Source: Chloroflexota bacterium (lineage in GTDB: Bacteria > Chloroflexota > Dehalococcoidia > UBA2979). From it: a stretch of DNA of 64,000 nucleotides. Below, in pieces: positions 35,617-45,302 of the stretch (within the stretch, counting starts at the first letter, position 1; every line of letters begins with the position of its first letter). The stretch is taken from assembly GCA_003670575.1 (NCBI GenBank), contig QWRD01000006.1, positions 1-64,000 on the forward strand, in the 5' to 3' direction. The notes under the pieces are model-generated. The model ran no database searches, was not told where the DNA came from, and was given only the letters and a program-made list of their open reading frames with translations. Both the position numbers and the translations under genes were made by a program.

Positions 35617-36833
35617 CCACCACCCTCCCTCCGATGCCTGACGAGCGTGGGCACTTCGGCGAGTTCGGCGGCAAGTACGTCCCCGAGACGCTGATGCCGG
35701 CGCTGACGGAGCTGGAAGCCGCGTACGACGCGGCCATGCTCGACCCGACGTTCCGCGGGGAGCTCGACCACCTGCTGCGCACGTACGTCGGTCGGCCGAC
35801 GCCGCTGACCTACGCCGCACGACTCTCCGCACACCTCGCCGAGGCGAATGGCGCGCGGGGCGGCCCGAAGATCTACCTGAAGCGTGAGGACCTTGCGCAC
35901 ACCGGCGCGCACAAGATCAACGCCGCGCTCGCGCAGGCGCTGCTCGCCCGCCGCATGGGCAAGCAACGCATCGTCGCGGAGACCGGCGCCGGGCAACACG
36001 GTGTCGCCACCGCAACCGCGTGCGCGCTGCTGGGGCTCCAGTGCATCGTCTACATGGGCTCCGAGGATGTCCGCCGCCAGTCGCTGAACGTCTTCCGCAT
36101 GAAGCTACTCGGGGCCGAGGTGCGTCCCGTCGACGCCGGGTCACGCACGCTGAAGGACGCAATCAACGAGGCGATCCGCGACTGGGTCACCAACGTCCGC
36201 GACACCTATTACTTGCTTGGCTCCGTCGTGGGGCCGCACCCCTATCCCGCGATGGTGCGCGAGTTCCAGTCCGTGATCGGCATCGAGGCGCGCGAGCAGG
36301 TGCTTGCTGCCGAGGGGCGACTTCCCACGGTCGCGATCGCGTGTGTCGGCGGTGGCTCGAACGCGATGGGGCTGTTCTCGGCGTTCCTCGACGATCCGGT
36401 GCGGCTTGTGGGGGTCGAGGCGGCGGGCGAGGGCCTCGAGGCGCGACACGCCGCGACGCTGAGCAAGGGCCGTCCGGGCGTACTGCACGGCGCGCGCTCG
36501 TATCTGCTCCAGGACGCCGATGGCCAGCTGATCGAGGCGCACTCGATCTCGGCGGGGCTCGACTACCCGGGCGTCGGCCCAGAGCACTCGTGGTTGAAGA
36601 CCAGCGAGCGCGCCGAGTATGTCGCGATCACGGACGTGGAGGCGTTGGCGGGGTTCCAGATGCTGTGCGGCACCGAGGGCATTATCCCGGCCCTCGAGTC
36701 CTCGCATGCCGTCGCATACCTGCCGAAGCTTGTCGCGGGTCTCGGCGGCAACGACCTGGTGGTGCTGAACCTCAGTGGGCGTGGCGACAAGGACATGGGC
36801 ACCGTCGCCGCGGCGCTCGGAGTCACGCTGTAG
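35613..36833 (+). CDS. trpB: Tryptophan synthase beta chain
   Basis: PLP enzyme that joins indole with serine. The 406-residue protein has the PLP Lys101 in [29 protein letters not shown] and the phosphate cup GGGSNAMG. This is the standard TrpB1 form that partners TrpA. trpA is not adjacent here but lies about 2.2 kb downstream, beyond rmuC and a CPBP protease. Confidence 0.97.
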   Translation: MTTTLPPMPDERGHFGEFGGKYVPETLMPALTELEAAYDAAMLDPTFRGELDHLLRTYVGRPTPLTYAARLSAHLAEANGARGGPKIYLKREDLAHTGAHKINAALAQALLARRMGKQRIVAETGAGQHGVATATACALLGLQCIVYMGSEDVRRQSLNVFRMKLLGAEVRPVDAGSRTLKDAINEAIRDWVTNVRDTYYLLGSVVGPHPYPAMVREFQSVIGIEAREQVLAAEGRLPTVAIACVGGGSNAMGLFSAFLDDPVRLVGVEAAGEGLEARHAATLSKGRPGVLHGARSYLLQDADGQLIEAHSISAGLDYPGVGPEHSWLKTSERAEYVAITDVEALAGFQMLCGTEGIIPALESSHAVAYLPKLVAGLGGNDLVVLNLSGRGDKDMGTVAAALGVTL

Positions 36834-36886
36834 GCCGCGACGCCGGTGGTCGAGGGTGCGGTTGTGCGCCCTCGTCGTCTCGCGTG

Positions 36887-38101
36887 CTACGTGCGCTGGG
36901 TGTCCTCGTCGTCGCCGGGCAGTTCCTCGTCCCCAAGTTCGAGCAGCGCCTCGTCGGCGGCGGGCAGCACTTCGGCGGGCAGACCGGCGTCGACCCGCAG
37001 GCGTTCGACGCGTTCGATGTGTCGGTCGAGCACCCGCGTGCGCGGCCCTGAGAGCGTGTCGAAGGCCTTCTGCGTCGTCGCCAGCCCGCGCCCCACTCGC
37101 CCGACGGCGTCCTTGTATATCGTCCACTGCTGGTTGAAGCCGCCGAGCACCGTCAATATCTCGTCGGTCCGCTGGGTGAGGTGGAAGTTGTCGATGGCCT
37201 GCCGGATGACGGAGAGCACGGCGAACAGCGTGAACGGCGAGCACATCACCACCCGCTGGCGAAGTGCCCCGTCCAGCAGCTCTGGGTCGCTCTCGTGGAT
37301 GAAGCCATAGACCTGCTCGTTGGGGACAAACAGCAACACGTAGTCCAGCGTTCCGCCGGCCGGGTCGATGTACTCGCGGTTCGTCACCTCGCGGATGCGG
37401 GCCCTCGCGTCGCGCAGGAAGTCGTGCACCGCGACGGCCCGGTCCGGCTCCGACGCGGCCTCGAGGTACCGGAGGTACGCAGCGAGTGGGAACTTCACGT
37501 CCATGTGCAGGACGCGCGTCTGCGGGAGCAGGAACGTAAAGTCCGGTCGACCGCTGCCGGCATCGAGTTGCGTGTTCTTCCGGTATTGCACGCCTTCCAC
37601 GAAGCCAGCGACGCGGAGAATGTCCTCCGCCATGCGCTCCCCCCACTGGCCGCGCGCCTGGCCGGAGACCAGCACTTCCGTGAGCTTCCCGGTCGCCGCG
37701 CCCAGCGCTTCCATGGTCTTGCGGCTCTCCGCGGTGACGGCGGCCAGGCTGGCGACGCCCTCGCCTCGGGTCTTGTCCGTTGACTCCACGTAGTCGCGGA
37801 GCTTGGTGATCGCGGTGCCGACGGTCTCCAGTCCCTTCTCGATCTCGTCTGCGCGCGCCTTCAGTCGTTCCTCGCCTCGGGCGGTCTCGGTGCGTAGGCG
37901 TGTCTCGGCGAGCGCGAGGAACTGCTCGGAGTTCTGCTGCAGCGCCTGCGACTGCGCCTCCGCCACTTGGGTACGCACGATCACGCCGACGAGTTGTGCG
38001 AATTGGTCGTCGTTGAGGCGACCGGTGCGACGCCACGCGAACCACGCCGCACCCAGGGCGACGACCGCGACGGCCAGTACGAGCAATGAGGTGGTGTCCA
38101 C
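36887..38101 (-). CDS. rmuC: DNA recombination protein RmuC homologue
   Basis: The 404-residue protein has an N-terminal membrane helix (residues 4-22, SLLVLAVAVVALGAAWFAW), a coiled coil (about 30-110, rich in Gln, Glu and Ala) and the RmuC nuclease-like core (GQWGERMAEDIL; RPDFTFLLP; HMDVKFPL; YVLLFVPNEQVY). RmuC proteins limit rearrangements of inverted repeats. GTG 38101 has AGGAG seven nt upstream; longer frames upstream lack similarity. It is convergent with trpB (53-nt gap) and divergent from the CPBP gene. Confidence 0.92.
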   Translation of the reverse strand: MDTTSLLVLAVAVVALGAAWFAWRRTGRLNDDQFAQLVGVIVRTQVAEAQSQALQQNSEQFLALAETRLRTETARGEERLKARADEIEKGLETVGTAITKLRDYVESTDKTRGEGVASLAAVTAESRKTMEALGAATGKLTEVLVSGQARGQWGERMAEDILRVAGFVEGVQYRKNTQLDAGSGRPDFTFLLPQTRVLHMDVKFPLAAYLRYLEAASEPDRAVAVHDFLRDARARIREVTNREYIDPAGGTLDYVLLFVPNEQVYGFIHESDPELLDGALRQRVVMCSPFTLFAVLSVIRQAIDNFHLTQRTDEILTVLGGFNQQWTIYKDAVGRVGRGLATTQKAFDTLSGPRTRVLDRHIERVERLRVDAGLPAEVLPAADEALLELGDEELPGDDEDTQRT

Positions 38102-38216
38102 GGCAGATCTCCTGCGCAGAGAGTACACGCGGAACCATCGATGCTGATGTCGAGGTGGTGAGTAGGAGGCGCCATCGGGCGCGCCGGTGTGCGCAACGCG
38201 GCGCGGGCGCGGCTGA

Positions 38217-38222
38217 TACCCT
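38217..38222 (+). promoter_or_regulatory. -10-like box TACCCT close to the CPBP gene start
   Basis: TACCCT ends 6 nt before ATG 38229 without a ribosome site between them. It matches the pattern before trpA, lepB and the site-2 protease gene. Confidence 0.4.
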
Positions 38223-38228
38223 GCTCGC

Positions 38229-38954
38229 ATGTTCGCCGATCGCCCCGAAGTTCTTGCTCCACCGTCGGCGCCTGTGCTCGGCCGCATCTGGCCGGTGCGT
38301 GACCTCGTCGTGGGCGTGGGGGCGCTGGCGGCGATTACGCTGCTGCTGATCGCCGCCCTCGTGCTGCTCCGCGTGCGAGGTGCAGCCGTGGGCATGGGCG
38401 CCTCCGTGCTGCTGGAGTTGGCGCTGGGCGGCATCGTGCTGCTGCTTGCCGCCCGCCGAGGCGTTTCGCTGCGCGAACTCGGGTTCGTGCGCCCAACCAC
38501 GTGGCGGCTGGCGGTGCCGGCGTGGCTGGGCGCGTACGGCATCCTGGTCGGCTACGTGCTGCTGCTCCGCCTCGCTGAGCGCGCGGGCTTCGATGTCTCG
38601 ATGTTCACGCGTGGTAACCCGGTACCACTGAGCGGCGACGAGGGTGTCGCGCTGGTCGCGGTGATGGCCGTCACCGTGGTGCTGCTGGCGCCCGTCTGCG
38701 AGGAGCTGTTCTTTCGCGCGCTGTTGTATCGAGGGCTGCGCGGGTTCTGGTCGATGCCGCTCGCGCTGGCGGTGAGTGGGTCCGCGTTCGGCGCGTTCCA
38801 CCTCAACCTGAGTGTTGTCCTCCCATACAGCCTGATCGGTATGCTGTTCGCGTGGTTGATGGAGGAGTCGCGCTCGCTCTGGCCGCCGATCGTCGTGCAC
38901 GCGCTGGTGAACGGGATCTCGTTCGCGGTGAGCATCGCCGCGCTCACGAATTGA
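38229..38954 (+). CDS. CPBP-family intramembrane metalloprotease
   Basis: Polytopic membrane protein of 241 residues (about seven hydrophobic spans) with the CPBP/Abi motifs EELFFRALLYRGL (EExxxR), FGAFHLNL (FxxxH) and HALVNG. The family includes CAAX-type prenyl proteases and bacteriocin-immunity proteins; substrate unknown. It lies alone between rmuC and trpA. Confidence 0.9.
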   Translation: MFADRPEVLAPPSAPVLGRIWPVRDLVVGVGALAAITLLLIAALVLLRVRGAAVGMGASVLLELALGGIVLLLAARRGVSLRELGFVRPTTWRLAVPAWLGAYGILVGYVLLLRLAERAGFDVSMFTRGNPVPLSGDEGVALVAVMAVTVVLLAPVCEELFFRALLYRGLRGFWSMPLALAVSGSAFGAFHLNLSVVLPYSLIGMLFAWLMEESRSLWPPIVVHALVNGISFAVSIAALTN

Positions 38955-39018
38955 CCATCGAATTGATCATCGAAGCCGACGCGCGGCGCGGAAGTGGCGG
39001 TCCAGTCCGTTGCGCTGG

Positions 39019-39024
39019 TACCCT
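39019..39024 (+). promoter_or_regulatory. -10-like box TACCCT close to the trpA start
   Basis: TACCCT ends 8 nt before ATG 39033 and no Shine-Dalgarno sequence is clear. It suggests that trpA has its own promoter, outside T-box control, and a nearly leaderless mRNA. Confidence 0.4.
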
Positions 39025-39032
39025 CCGAAGCC

Positions 39033-39851
39033 ATGAGTGATCGCCTCGCCGAGATGTTTGCACGCACGCACGCGCTGGGACGCCCGGCGCTGATTCCCTT
39101 CGTGCCCGGCGGCTGGCCGGAACCCGACGCGACCCTCCAGATCGCGCTCGCCGCGGTGGCGGGTGGCGCGGACGCGCTGGAGATCGGTATGCCGTTCTCC
39201 GACCCGCTGGCGGACGGCGCGACCAACCAACTGGCCTACCAGCAGGCGCTCGCGCAGGGCGTGTCGGTGCCGAAGGTGCTGGCGGCGGTTCGGGAGATTC
39301 GAGGCGCGGGCGTTTCGATCCCGCTGCTGCTGATGGGCTACTGCAACCCGCTGCTCGCCTACGGGATGGACCGCTTTGTCCACGATGCCGCGGAGGCAGG
39401 CGTCGACGGTCTGATCATCGTCGACCTGCCGCCGGAAGAGGCGGCGGAGTTGGAAGTGCCCGCGCGGGCAGCCGGACTCCACCTCGTATACCTGCTGGCA
39501 CCCACGTCCACCCTCGACCGCATCGCGCTGGTCGCGGCTCACGCGAGCGGGTTCATCTACTGCGTTAGTGTTGCTGGCGTCACCGGATCGCGTACGGCCC
39601 TCTCGGACGAGGTGCCTGCGTTCCTGGCGCGGGTGCGTCAGGAGACGGATCTGCCACTGGCGATCGGCTTCGGCATCTCGACGCCAGAGCAGGTCGAGGT
39701 CATGGGCCGGGTCGCCGATGCGGTCGTGGTGGGGAGTGCGTTCGTGCAGGCGGTCGAGGCGGCCCCGCTCGAGCGTCGCGCGGAGACGGTGCGCGCGTTC
39801 GTCGAAGGGCTGGCTGGACGTGATGGACGCGCTGCGGCCACTGCCGACTGA
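39033..39851 (+). CDS. trpA: Tryptophan synthase alpha chain
   Basis: Cleaves indole-3-glycerol phosphate to indole, which passes to TrpB. From ATG 39033 (MSDRLAEMFA) the product is 272 residues. The catalytic Glu is in ALEIGMPFSDPLADG and the catalytic Asp in IIVDLPPEE; YCVSVAGVTGSR and GFGISTPEQV are the phosphate-binding loops. It is separated from the main trp operon by two unrelated genes and is followed by a strong hairpin. Confidence 0.96.
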   Translation: MSDRLAEMFARTHALGRPALIPFVPGGWPEPDATLQIALAAVAGGADALEIGMPFSDPLADGATNQLAYQQALAQGVSVPKVLAAVREIRGAGVSIPLLLMGYCNPLLAYGMDRFVHDAAEAGVDGLIIVDLPPEEAAELEVPARAAGLHLVYLLAPTSTLDRIALVAAHASGFIYCVSVAGVTGSRTALSDEVPAFLARVRQETDLPLAIGFGISTPEQVEVMGRVADAVVVGSAFVQAVEAAPLERRAETVRAFVEGLAGRDGRAAATAD

Positions 39852-39855
39852 GGAG

Positions 39856-39884
39856 CATGCGGCACGGCGTTCCCGTGCCGCATG
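39856..39884 (+). terminator. Perfect hairpin after trpA
   Basis: CATGCGGCACGG (39856-39867) pairs perfectly with CCGTGCCGCATG (39873-39884) around a 5-nt loop, starting 4 nt after the trpA stop and followed by a short T-containing stretch rather than a full T tract. Confidence 0.65.
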
Positions 39885-40051
39885 TTGGTATATTGCGGTG
39901 CGACGGTTGTGAGGGCGGCGGGCCGCAACCGCATCCCGTACGTGGTACGCCGCGATTCGTCCTCTGACGCATCGCCCCGCGACACCTCGGGAGTGACGTA
40001 GGCTGTTCGAGAGCACGGTACACAACGCACCCCGCATGGAGTCCCAGCATC

Positions 40052-40486
40052 ATGCTTGTACGCGGAATTCGAGGCGCCACCACTGCCGAGGCCAACACAC
40101 GCGAGGCCATCCTGGATGCCACGCGTGAGTTGTTCGCCGCGCTGATCGAGGCGAACAACATCGATCACGAGTTGGTTGCCTCAGTGATCTTCTCGACGTC
40201 GCCCGACCTGAACGCGGAGTTCCCCGCGGTGGCCGCGCGCGAGGCGGGTTGGACGGACGTCGCGCTGATGTGCGGGCACGAGATGGGTGTTCCCGGCAGC
40301 CTGCAACGATGCGTGCGCATCCTCATCTATGTGAACACGGACCTGCGGTTGAGTGAGTTGAAGCACATCTACCTGCGGGGCGCGCAGGTGCTGCGCCCCG
40401 ATCTGGTCCCCGGCGCGGCATCCACCCCACCAAGCGACGCTCCGCCGTCGACGGGCGCAGGTTCCACATCCAGCACTGCCACGTAA
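40052..40486 (+). CDS. aroH: Chorismate mutase, AroH class
   Basis: Rearranges chorismate to prephenate, the entry to Phe and Tyr. The 144-residue protein has the AroH fold motifs VRGIRGATTAE, FSTSPDLNAEFPA, CGHEMGVPGSL and CVRILIYVNT. The last 25 residues are a Ser/Thr/Pro-rich tail. GGAG precedes ATG 40052. It lies 36 nt upstream of the DAHP synthase gene, so the two are probably co-transcribed. Confidence 0.93.
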   Translation: MLVRGIRGATTAEANTREAILDATRELFAALIEANNIDHELVASVIFSTSPDLNAEFPAVAAREAGWTDVALMCGHEMGVPGSLQRCVRILIYVNTDLRLSELKHIYLRGAQVLRPDLVPGAASTPPSDAPPSTGAGSTSSTAT

Positions 40487-40521
40487 TCCTCAGCGTCGCA
40501 ATTGACCACGGAGGCAGCCCG

Positions 40522-41562
40522 ATGATTGTGATCATGAAGATGGACCGCACGGAGCAGCAGCGCGACGCGGTCTTCGCGCGCTTGAAGGAAGGCGGCCTGC
40601 GCGGGCAGGAGATCTCCGGCGAGTCGCGCACCGTGATCGCCGTCCTGGGGCAGGTGTACCCGGAGCTTCGGGACGACCTCTCCGTGATGGCCGGCGTGGA
40701 CGATGTGGTCCGCATCTCCAAGCCGTACAAGCTGTCCAGCCGCGAGGTGAAGCCGAACGACACCGTGGTGAAGCTGCCATACGGTATCCAGGTCGGTGGC
40801 GGCCGGCCGGTCGTGATGGCTGGTCCCTGCTCCATTGAGACCGAGGATCAGCTCTGGGCGGCGGCACGAGGTGTCCACGACGCGGGTGCGCACGTCCTGC
40901 GCGGCGGCGCGTTCAAGCCTCGCTCCTCGCCGTATTCCTTTCAGGGGCTGGGCGTGCCCGGCCTGAAGCTGCTGCGCCGCGCGGGCGATGAGTTCGGCAT
41001 GCCGGTGATCACGGAGCTGCTCTCGGAGCGCGATGTGGAAGCGGTCGCGGAGTACTCGGACGTGCTGCAGATTGGCGCTCGCAACACGCAGAACTTCGTG
41101 CTGCTGGAGGAGGCGGGCAAGACGCACAAGCCCGTCATGCTGAAGCGCGCGCTCGCCGGAACCATCGAGGAGTGGCTACTGGCCGCTGAGTACATCCTGA
41201 ACCAGGGCAACAGCGATCTCATCCTCTGCGAGCGCGGCATCCGCACCTACGAGACCGCGACGCGCAACACCCTGGACCTGAACGCCGTCGCGCTGGTCAA
41301 GCAACTCAGTCACCTGCCGGTGATCTCGGACCCTTCCCACGGCACCGGCAAGTGGAGCCTGGTGAAGCCGATGTCGATGGCCAGCCTCGCGGTTGGGGCG
41401 GACGGCCTGATGATCGAGGTGCATCCGAATCCGGATCACGCGCTGTCGGACGGCGCGCAGTCGCTGACCCCCGGCAACTTTGCGCACTTGATGCGTGAAT
41501 GCGCGAAGGTGGCCAACGCCATCGGACGGCCATTCGCTGACCGTCCCGTGCCGGTCGCCTGA
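40522..41562 (+). CDS. aroF: 3-deoxy-7-phosphoheptulonate synthase (DAHP synthase)
   Basis: First step of the shikimate pathway: condenses PEP with erythrose 4-phosphate. The 346-residue protein is the type I-beta form, with an N-terminal ferredoxin-like regulatory domain (residues 1-75) and a TIM barrel ([39 protein letters not shown]). The N-terminal domain is the usual place for aromatic feedback control. A GGAGG ribosome site precedes ATG 40522. Confidence 0.95.
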   Translation: MIVIMKMDRTEQQRDAVFARLKEGGLRGQEISGESRTVIAVLGQVYPELRDDLSVMAGVDDVVRISKPYKLSSREVKPNDTVVKLPYGIQVGGGRPVVMAGPCSIETEDQLWAAARGVHDAGAHVLRGGAFKPRSSPYSFQGLGVPGLKLLRRAGDEFGMPVITELLSERDVEAVAEYSDVLQIGARNTQNFVLLEEAGKTHKPVMLKRALAGTIEEWLLAAEYILNQGNSDLILCERGIRTYETATRNTLDLNAVALVKQLSHLPVISDPSHGTGKWSLVKPMSMASLAVGADGLMIEVHPNPDHALSDGAQSLTPGNFAHLMRECAKVANAIGRPFADRPVPVA

Positions 41563-41567
41563 CCGCC

Positions 41568-42482
41568 GTGCCCGACATCGTCGACGCCACAGGCGATACT
41601 GGCGCCGTTCCGGTCTCGGTAGAGCCACCGGCAACCGAGGTTGCTGCGGAGCTGCCGGCGACAGTCGCGGTGGTCCCGGTGGTCGATGGCGCGGCCGACG
41701 ATCCGGCGGCCTTCGTCCTGCAGTTGACGACCTTCGAGGGGCCGCTTGCGCTGCTGCTCCACCTGCTCGACGAGCGCCGCCTCGACATCACCGAGGTGTC
41801 GCTGCTGGCCGTGACCGAGCAATACCTGAAGCATCTTCGCGGCGCCGACCGTCTGAATCTGGATGCGCTGGCGGAGTTCATCGGCGTCGGTGCGCGCCTC
41901 CTGCTGCTGAAGTCGCGGGCGCTGCTGCCGCGCGACCCGGATGCCGCCCCCATTGCCGCCGAGGATGACGCCGACCCGGAGGACTTGATTCGGGCGCTGC
42001 AGGAGTACCGGCGCTTCCGCTACGCGGCGGAACAATTGCGCGAGCTCGAGAGCGAGCACCGCATGGCCTATCGGCGCGGCGCACCACCGCCCGCACTGCC
42101 CCCGGCGCTGGGCCTGGAGGGCGTGACGCTTGCCTCGTTGGTGGGGCTGCTGCGGGAGGTGCTGGAGCGCGCCCCGGAGGAGCGCCCGGTGCGCGCCATG
42201 CCTCGGGAGCGTGTGCGGCTGGCGGACCGCGTACGGCTGCTGATGGACCGTCTGCGGCGCGATGGTCAGACCTCGTTCCGGAGCCTGCTGTCCGAGGTGC
42301 CCGCGACCCGGCTCGCGATCATCGTCGAGTTCCTGGCCGTGCTGGAGCTGATCAAGGTGCGCTTCCTCGACGCTCGCCAGTCCGAGGTGTTCGGGGACAT
42401 CGACCTCGTGCGACTCGATGGCGATGCCGCAGGCGCAGAAGATGCCGTGGATCTGGTCGCCGATGAGTTAGAGGGCTTCTAG
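41568..42482 (+). CDS. scpA: Segregation and condensation protein A
   Basis: Kleisin subunit of the SMC-ScpAB chromosome condensation complex. The 304-residue protein, starting at GTG 41568, has a 45-residue Ala/Pro/Val-rich N-terminal extension, then FEGPLALLLHLLDERRLDITEVSL, the SMC-binding N-terminal helix bundle, and a C-terminal winged helix (AIIVEFLAVLELIKVRFLDARQ). scpB is not in the window. Confidence 0.94.
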   Translation: MPDIVDATGDTGAVPVSVEPPATEVAAELPATVAVVPVVDGAADDPAAFVLQLTTFEGPLALLLHLLDERRLDITEVSLLAVTEQYLKHLRGADRLNLDALAEFIGVGARLLLLKSRALLPRDPDAAPIAAEDDADPEDLIRALQEYRRFRYAAEQLRELESEHRMAYRRGAPPPALPPALGLEGVTLASLVGLLREVLERAPEERPVRAMPRERVRLADRVRLLMDRLRRDGQTSFRSLLSEVPATRLAIIVEFLAVLELIKVRFLDARQSEVFGDIDLVRLDGDAAGAEDAVDLVADELEGF

Positions 42483-42589
42483 GCCCCACCAGCCAACGCC
42501 ACAATCCGGTACGATCCGCCTCCGCTTGAGCGCATGGGTCACGGGTCGCTCGCGCTATCGCTGATCGGTTGAGGAAGGGGACTGCGGCA

Positions 42590-43510
42590 GTGCTCTTGCT
42601 GCGGGACGAACTACGGCATGCCGCCACGCCCGGGCGCAATGCGCTGACCGTCGGCGTGTTCGATGGGGTGCATCGCGGGCACCGTGCGCTCATCGCGCAG
42701 GTCGGTGACGAGGCACGCGCGACAGGCCTCGGCAGGGGAGTCGTCACGTTCCATCCCAGCCCGGTAACGGTGCTGCACCCGGAAGTCGCGTTCTCCTACA
42801 TCACCACGCTGGAGCAGCGCGTCGAGTTGCTCCGAGAAGCCGGCGCCGACTGGGTGGCGGTCGTACAGTTCACTTCCGAGCTGGCGCTCGTCTCCGCCGA
42901 GGACTTCTGTCGGATGCTCGTAGAGGACGCCGGGATGGCGGTACTCGTGGTCGGCGAGGACTTCCACCTGGGGCGGGGGCGTGTCGGCGATATCCCGCGC
43001 CTGCGTGAGATCGGAGCGACGCTCGGGTTCCAGGTGGTGACGGTACCGCTGGTGGCCGGAAGCGGGGAAGACATCTCCTCCACCCGTATCCGGCGCGCGC
43101 TGGCGGCGGGCGAGATGGAAGAGGTCCTGAGCCTCCTCGGTCGGCCGTACTCCTTGCGTGGCCCCGTGCTCCACGGGGACGAGCGCGGCCGCACCATCGG
43201 CTTCCCCACGCTGAACGTGGGTGTCAGCGCGGACCAGGCGCTCCCCCCCAACGGGGTGTACGTGACCGAGGTGGAGGTGCTGGGCCAGCGCTGGCGCGGG
43301 CTGACGAACATCGGGACTCAGCCCACGTTCGATGGCACGCGTCGGCGTGTCGAGACGTACGTGCTCGACTTCTCCGCCGAGGTGTACGACCATGTCGTGC
43401 GCATCGAGTTGCTGCACCGCCTGCGCGCTGAGCAGCGCTTCGATGGTGCAGATGCACTCGTCCAACAGATTCACGCAGACGTCGAGGCGGCGAGGGCGTA
43501 CTTCCAGTGA
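42590..43510 (+). CDS. ribF: Bifunctional riboflavin kinase / FAD synthetase
   Basis: Makes FMN and FAD from riboflavin. GTG 42590 follows GAGGAAGGGG; TTG 42569 is a less likely start. N-terminal nucleotidyltransferase domain: GVFDGVHRGH, FHPSP, GEDFHLGRGR and STRIRRAL. C-terminal kinase domain (about 185-300): RPYSLRGPVLHGDERGRTIGFPTLN and NIGTQPTF. It uses the product of the rib operon at 15766-18232 but is not linked to it. Confidence 0.95.
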   Translation: MLLLRDELRHAATPGRNALTVGVFDGVHRGHRALIAQVGDEARATGLGRGVVTFHPSPVTVLHPEVAFSYITTLEQRVELLREAGADWVAVVQFTSELALVSAEDFCRMLVEDAGMAVLVVGEDFHLGRGRVGDIPRLREIGATLGFQVVTVPLVAGSGEDISSTRIRRALAAGEMEEVLSLLGRPYSLRGPVLHGDERGRTIGFPTLNVGVSADQALPPNGVYVTEVEVLGQRWRGLTNIGTQPTFDGTRRRVETYVLDFSAEVYDHVVRIELLHRLRAEQRFDGADALVQQIHADVEAARAYFQ

Positions 43511-43520
43511 GCACGCGGCA

Positions 43521-44750
43521 ATGACCACCGCACGACGTATGGCGCCAGTCGGCCAGCAGATGGCCGTGCTGATGCGCGGCACCGATTTCGGCGACGACAC
43601 GACGCGCCGCATCATGGAGCGCGAGCTGCGTGCGCGGCTGGAAGAGGATCGCCCGCTCCGCATCTACTGCGGATATGACCCGACCTCGGTCGACCTCCAC
43701 CTCGGACACACGCTGTCCATGCGCAAGATGCGCCAGTTCCAGGACTTCGGGCACGAGATTACGTTCCTGATCGGCAACTTCACGGGCCTCATCGGCGACC
43801 CCTCCGACCGCGACCGCCGACGTCCGATGGTGACCGCGGATACGCTTGCCGCGAACGCCGCGACCTACGAGCAGCAGGCCGGCCGCATCCTCGACAGTGC
43901 GCGCACCACCGTGCGGTACAACGCCGAGTGGCTGGGTGCGCTCTCGTTCGCCGACGTCATCAAGCTTTGCTCGTACTTCACGGTTGCTGAGTTCCTGAAG
44001 CGCGACAATTTCGCGCGGCGCATGGAGCGCGAGGAGCCGGTGTATCTGAGCGAGTTCCTGTACGGCCTGATGCAGGCGTACGACGCGGTGGCGTTGCACG
44101 CGGACGTGCAGGTCGGTGGTACGGAGCAGCTCTTCAACCTCATGGCAGGTCGCAAGCTCCAGGAGGAGTTTGGCCAGCCGCCGCAGATCGTGATCACGTT
44201 GCCCCTGCTGGTCGGCACCGATGGGCACGAGAAGATGTCGAAGTCCCTCGGCAACTACATCGGCGTCGACGAGGCGCCCAACAGCATGTTCGGCAAGGTC
44301 ATGTCCATCCCCGACAGCGCCGTGCCGAACTATTTCACGCTGCTCACCAACGTCCCGCCGGCGGACGCGCAGGCATTGCTCGCCGATGTCGCTGCGGGTG
44401 CCGTTGCGCCGATCGAGGCCAAGAAGCGCCTCGCCCTTGAGGTCACGAGCACGATGTACCCGCGCGAGGCAGCCGAGGCTGCGCAGTCGTACTTCGAGTC
44501 GACGTTCCAGCGACGCGAGACGCCAGACGAGATGCAGGAGCACATCCTGCAGGCCGAGACGGAGCGCCTCGACCACGTGCTGCTGACTGCCGGCCTCGCG
44601 AAGAGCGCGGGCGAGGTGCGTCGACTGGTCACACAGGGTGCCGTGCGTCTGAACGGCGAGCCAGTCACCGACTTCGCCGCCGAGCTGCGCGCTGGCGACG
44701 AGGTACGCGTTGGTCGCACGCGCTTCCTGCGCATCGCGTCGGGCCGCTAG
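43521..44750 (+). CDS. tyrS: Tyrosyl-tRNA synthetase
   Basis: Class I synthetase of 409 residues. The HIGH-type motif HLGHT is at 60-64 and KMSKS at 238-242; the Tyr-binding segment CGYDPTSVDL and FLYGLMQAYDAVAL are present. A C-terminal S4 RNA-binding domain spans about 345-405 (AGEVRRLVTQGAVRLNG). I see no T-box in the 10-nt gap to ribF, so it depends on upstream transcription. Confidence 0.96.
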   Translation: MTTARRMAPVGQQMAVLMRGTDFGDDTTRRIMERELRARLEEDRPLRIYCGYDPTSVDLHLGHTLSMRKMRQFQDFGHEITFLIGNFTGLIGDPSDRDRRRPMVTADTLAANAATYEQQAGRILDSARTTVRYNAEWLGALSFADVIKLCSYFTVAEFLKRDNFARRMEREEPVYLSEFLYGLMQAYDAVALHADVQVGGTEQLFNLMAGRKLQEEFGQPPQIVITLPLLVGTDGHEKMSKSLGNYIGVDEAPNSMFGKVMSIPDSAVPNYFTLLTNVPPADAQALLADVAAGAVAPIEAKKRLALEVTSTMYPREAAEAAQSYFESTFQRRETPDEMQEHILQAETERLDHVLLTAGLAKSAGEVRRLVTQGAVRLNGEPVTDFAAELRAGDEVRVGRTRFLRIASGR

Positions 44751-45212
44751 ATGATCGACGGCGGCTACGATATCGATATCGAGGCCGTGATCCAGAACAT
44801 CGACGAGGCGGAGGTCGTGACCTTCCACTTCCCGATCCTGCGCCAGACCCTCCTCATCGACACTCGCTGTACTCAGGCGGACGGCCAGCCCGCGGGCGAT
44901 GGCCCGTTGGTGCGTGTGGTGCCGATGGTCGATAACGCACAGGAGCGCTTCGCCACACTGCGCAAGCTGCGTCCCGGTTTCGGCCGCCCGCAGTCGATCA
45001 CCATGATCCCGTGGGCACGCAGCGTCAGCGCGCTGGAATGGTCCGGCGTTTGGGAGCGCGTCTTGGCACGCCTCGACCGGTGTGGCGATGGGCGAACACT
45101 CGCGGCTGCGCGACGCGCGTACCGCCAACTGCGCGCGCTGGAACTTGTCGAGCTGCGCGAGGCGATCGTGGGCCGACAGTACCGCACCGTTTGGCGTCGC
45201 ACGCGCGTGTAG
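44751..45212 (+). CDS. Conserved hypothetical protein
   Basis: A 153-residue protein directly abutting the tyrS stop. It starts MIDGGYDIDIEAVIQ, has an N-terminal beta-rich half (VVTFHFPILRQTLLIDTRC; VRVVPMVDNAQERFATLRKLRPGF) and a C-terminal helical Arg-rich half. No catalytic motif is evident and I do not recognise a family. The regular codon use and lack of gap to tyrS support a real gene. Confidence 0.7.
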   Translation: MIDGGYDIDIEAVIQNIDEAEVVTFHFPILRQTLLIDTRCTQADGQPAGDGPLVRVVPMVDNAQERFATLRKLRPGFGRPQSITMIPWARSVSALEWSGVWERVLARLDRCGDGRTLAAARRAYRQLRALELVELREAIVGRQYRTVWRRTRV

Positions 45213-45218
45213 CGTTCC

Positions 45219-45249
45219 CGCTCCCGCGCTCCCGCGCTCCCGCGCTCCC
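45219..45249. repeat. Octamer tandem repeat (CGCTCCCG, nearly four copies)
   Basis: CGCTCCCG is repeated three times and followed by CGCTCCC in the gap between a plus-strand gene and recJ. Confidence 0.9.
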
Positions 45250-45302
45250 AACGCGCTGCTCGACATCCACCCGCGTGGCGAGTACCAGCGAGCATCTGTG
45301 TC

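Noticed and set aside
36141-38900. A 919-codon open frame on the minus strand across trpB, rmuC and the CPBP gene
   Set aside because: It overlaps three real genes and its Arg/Gln/His-rich composition is that of an antisense or out-of-frame reading, not a protein.
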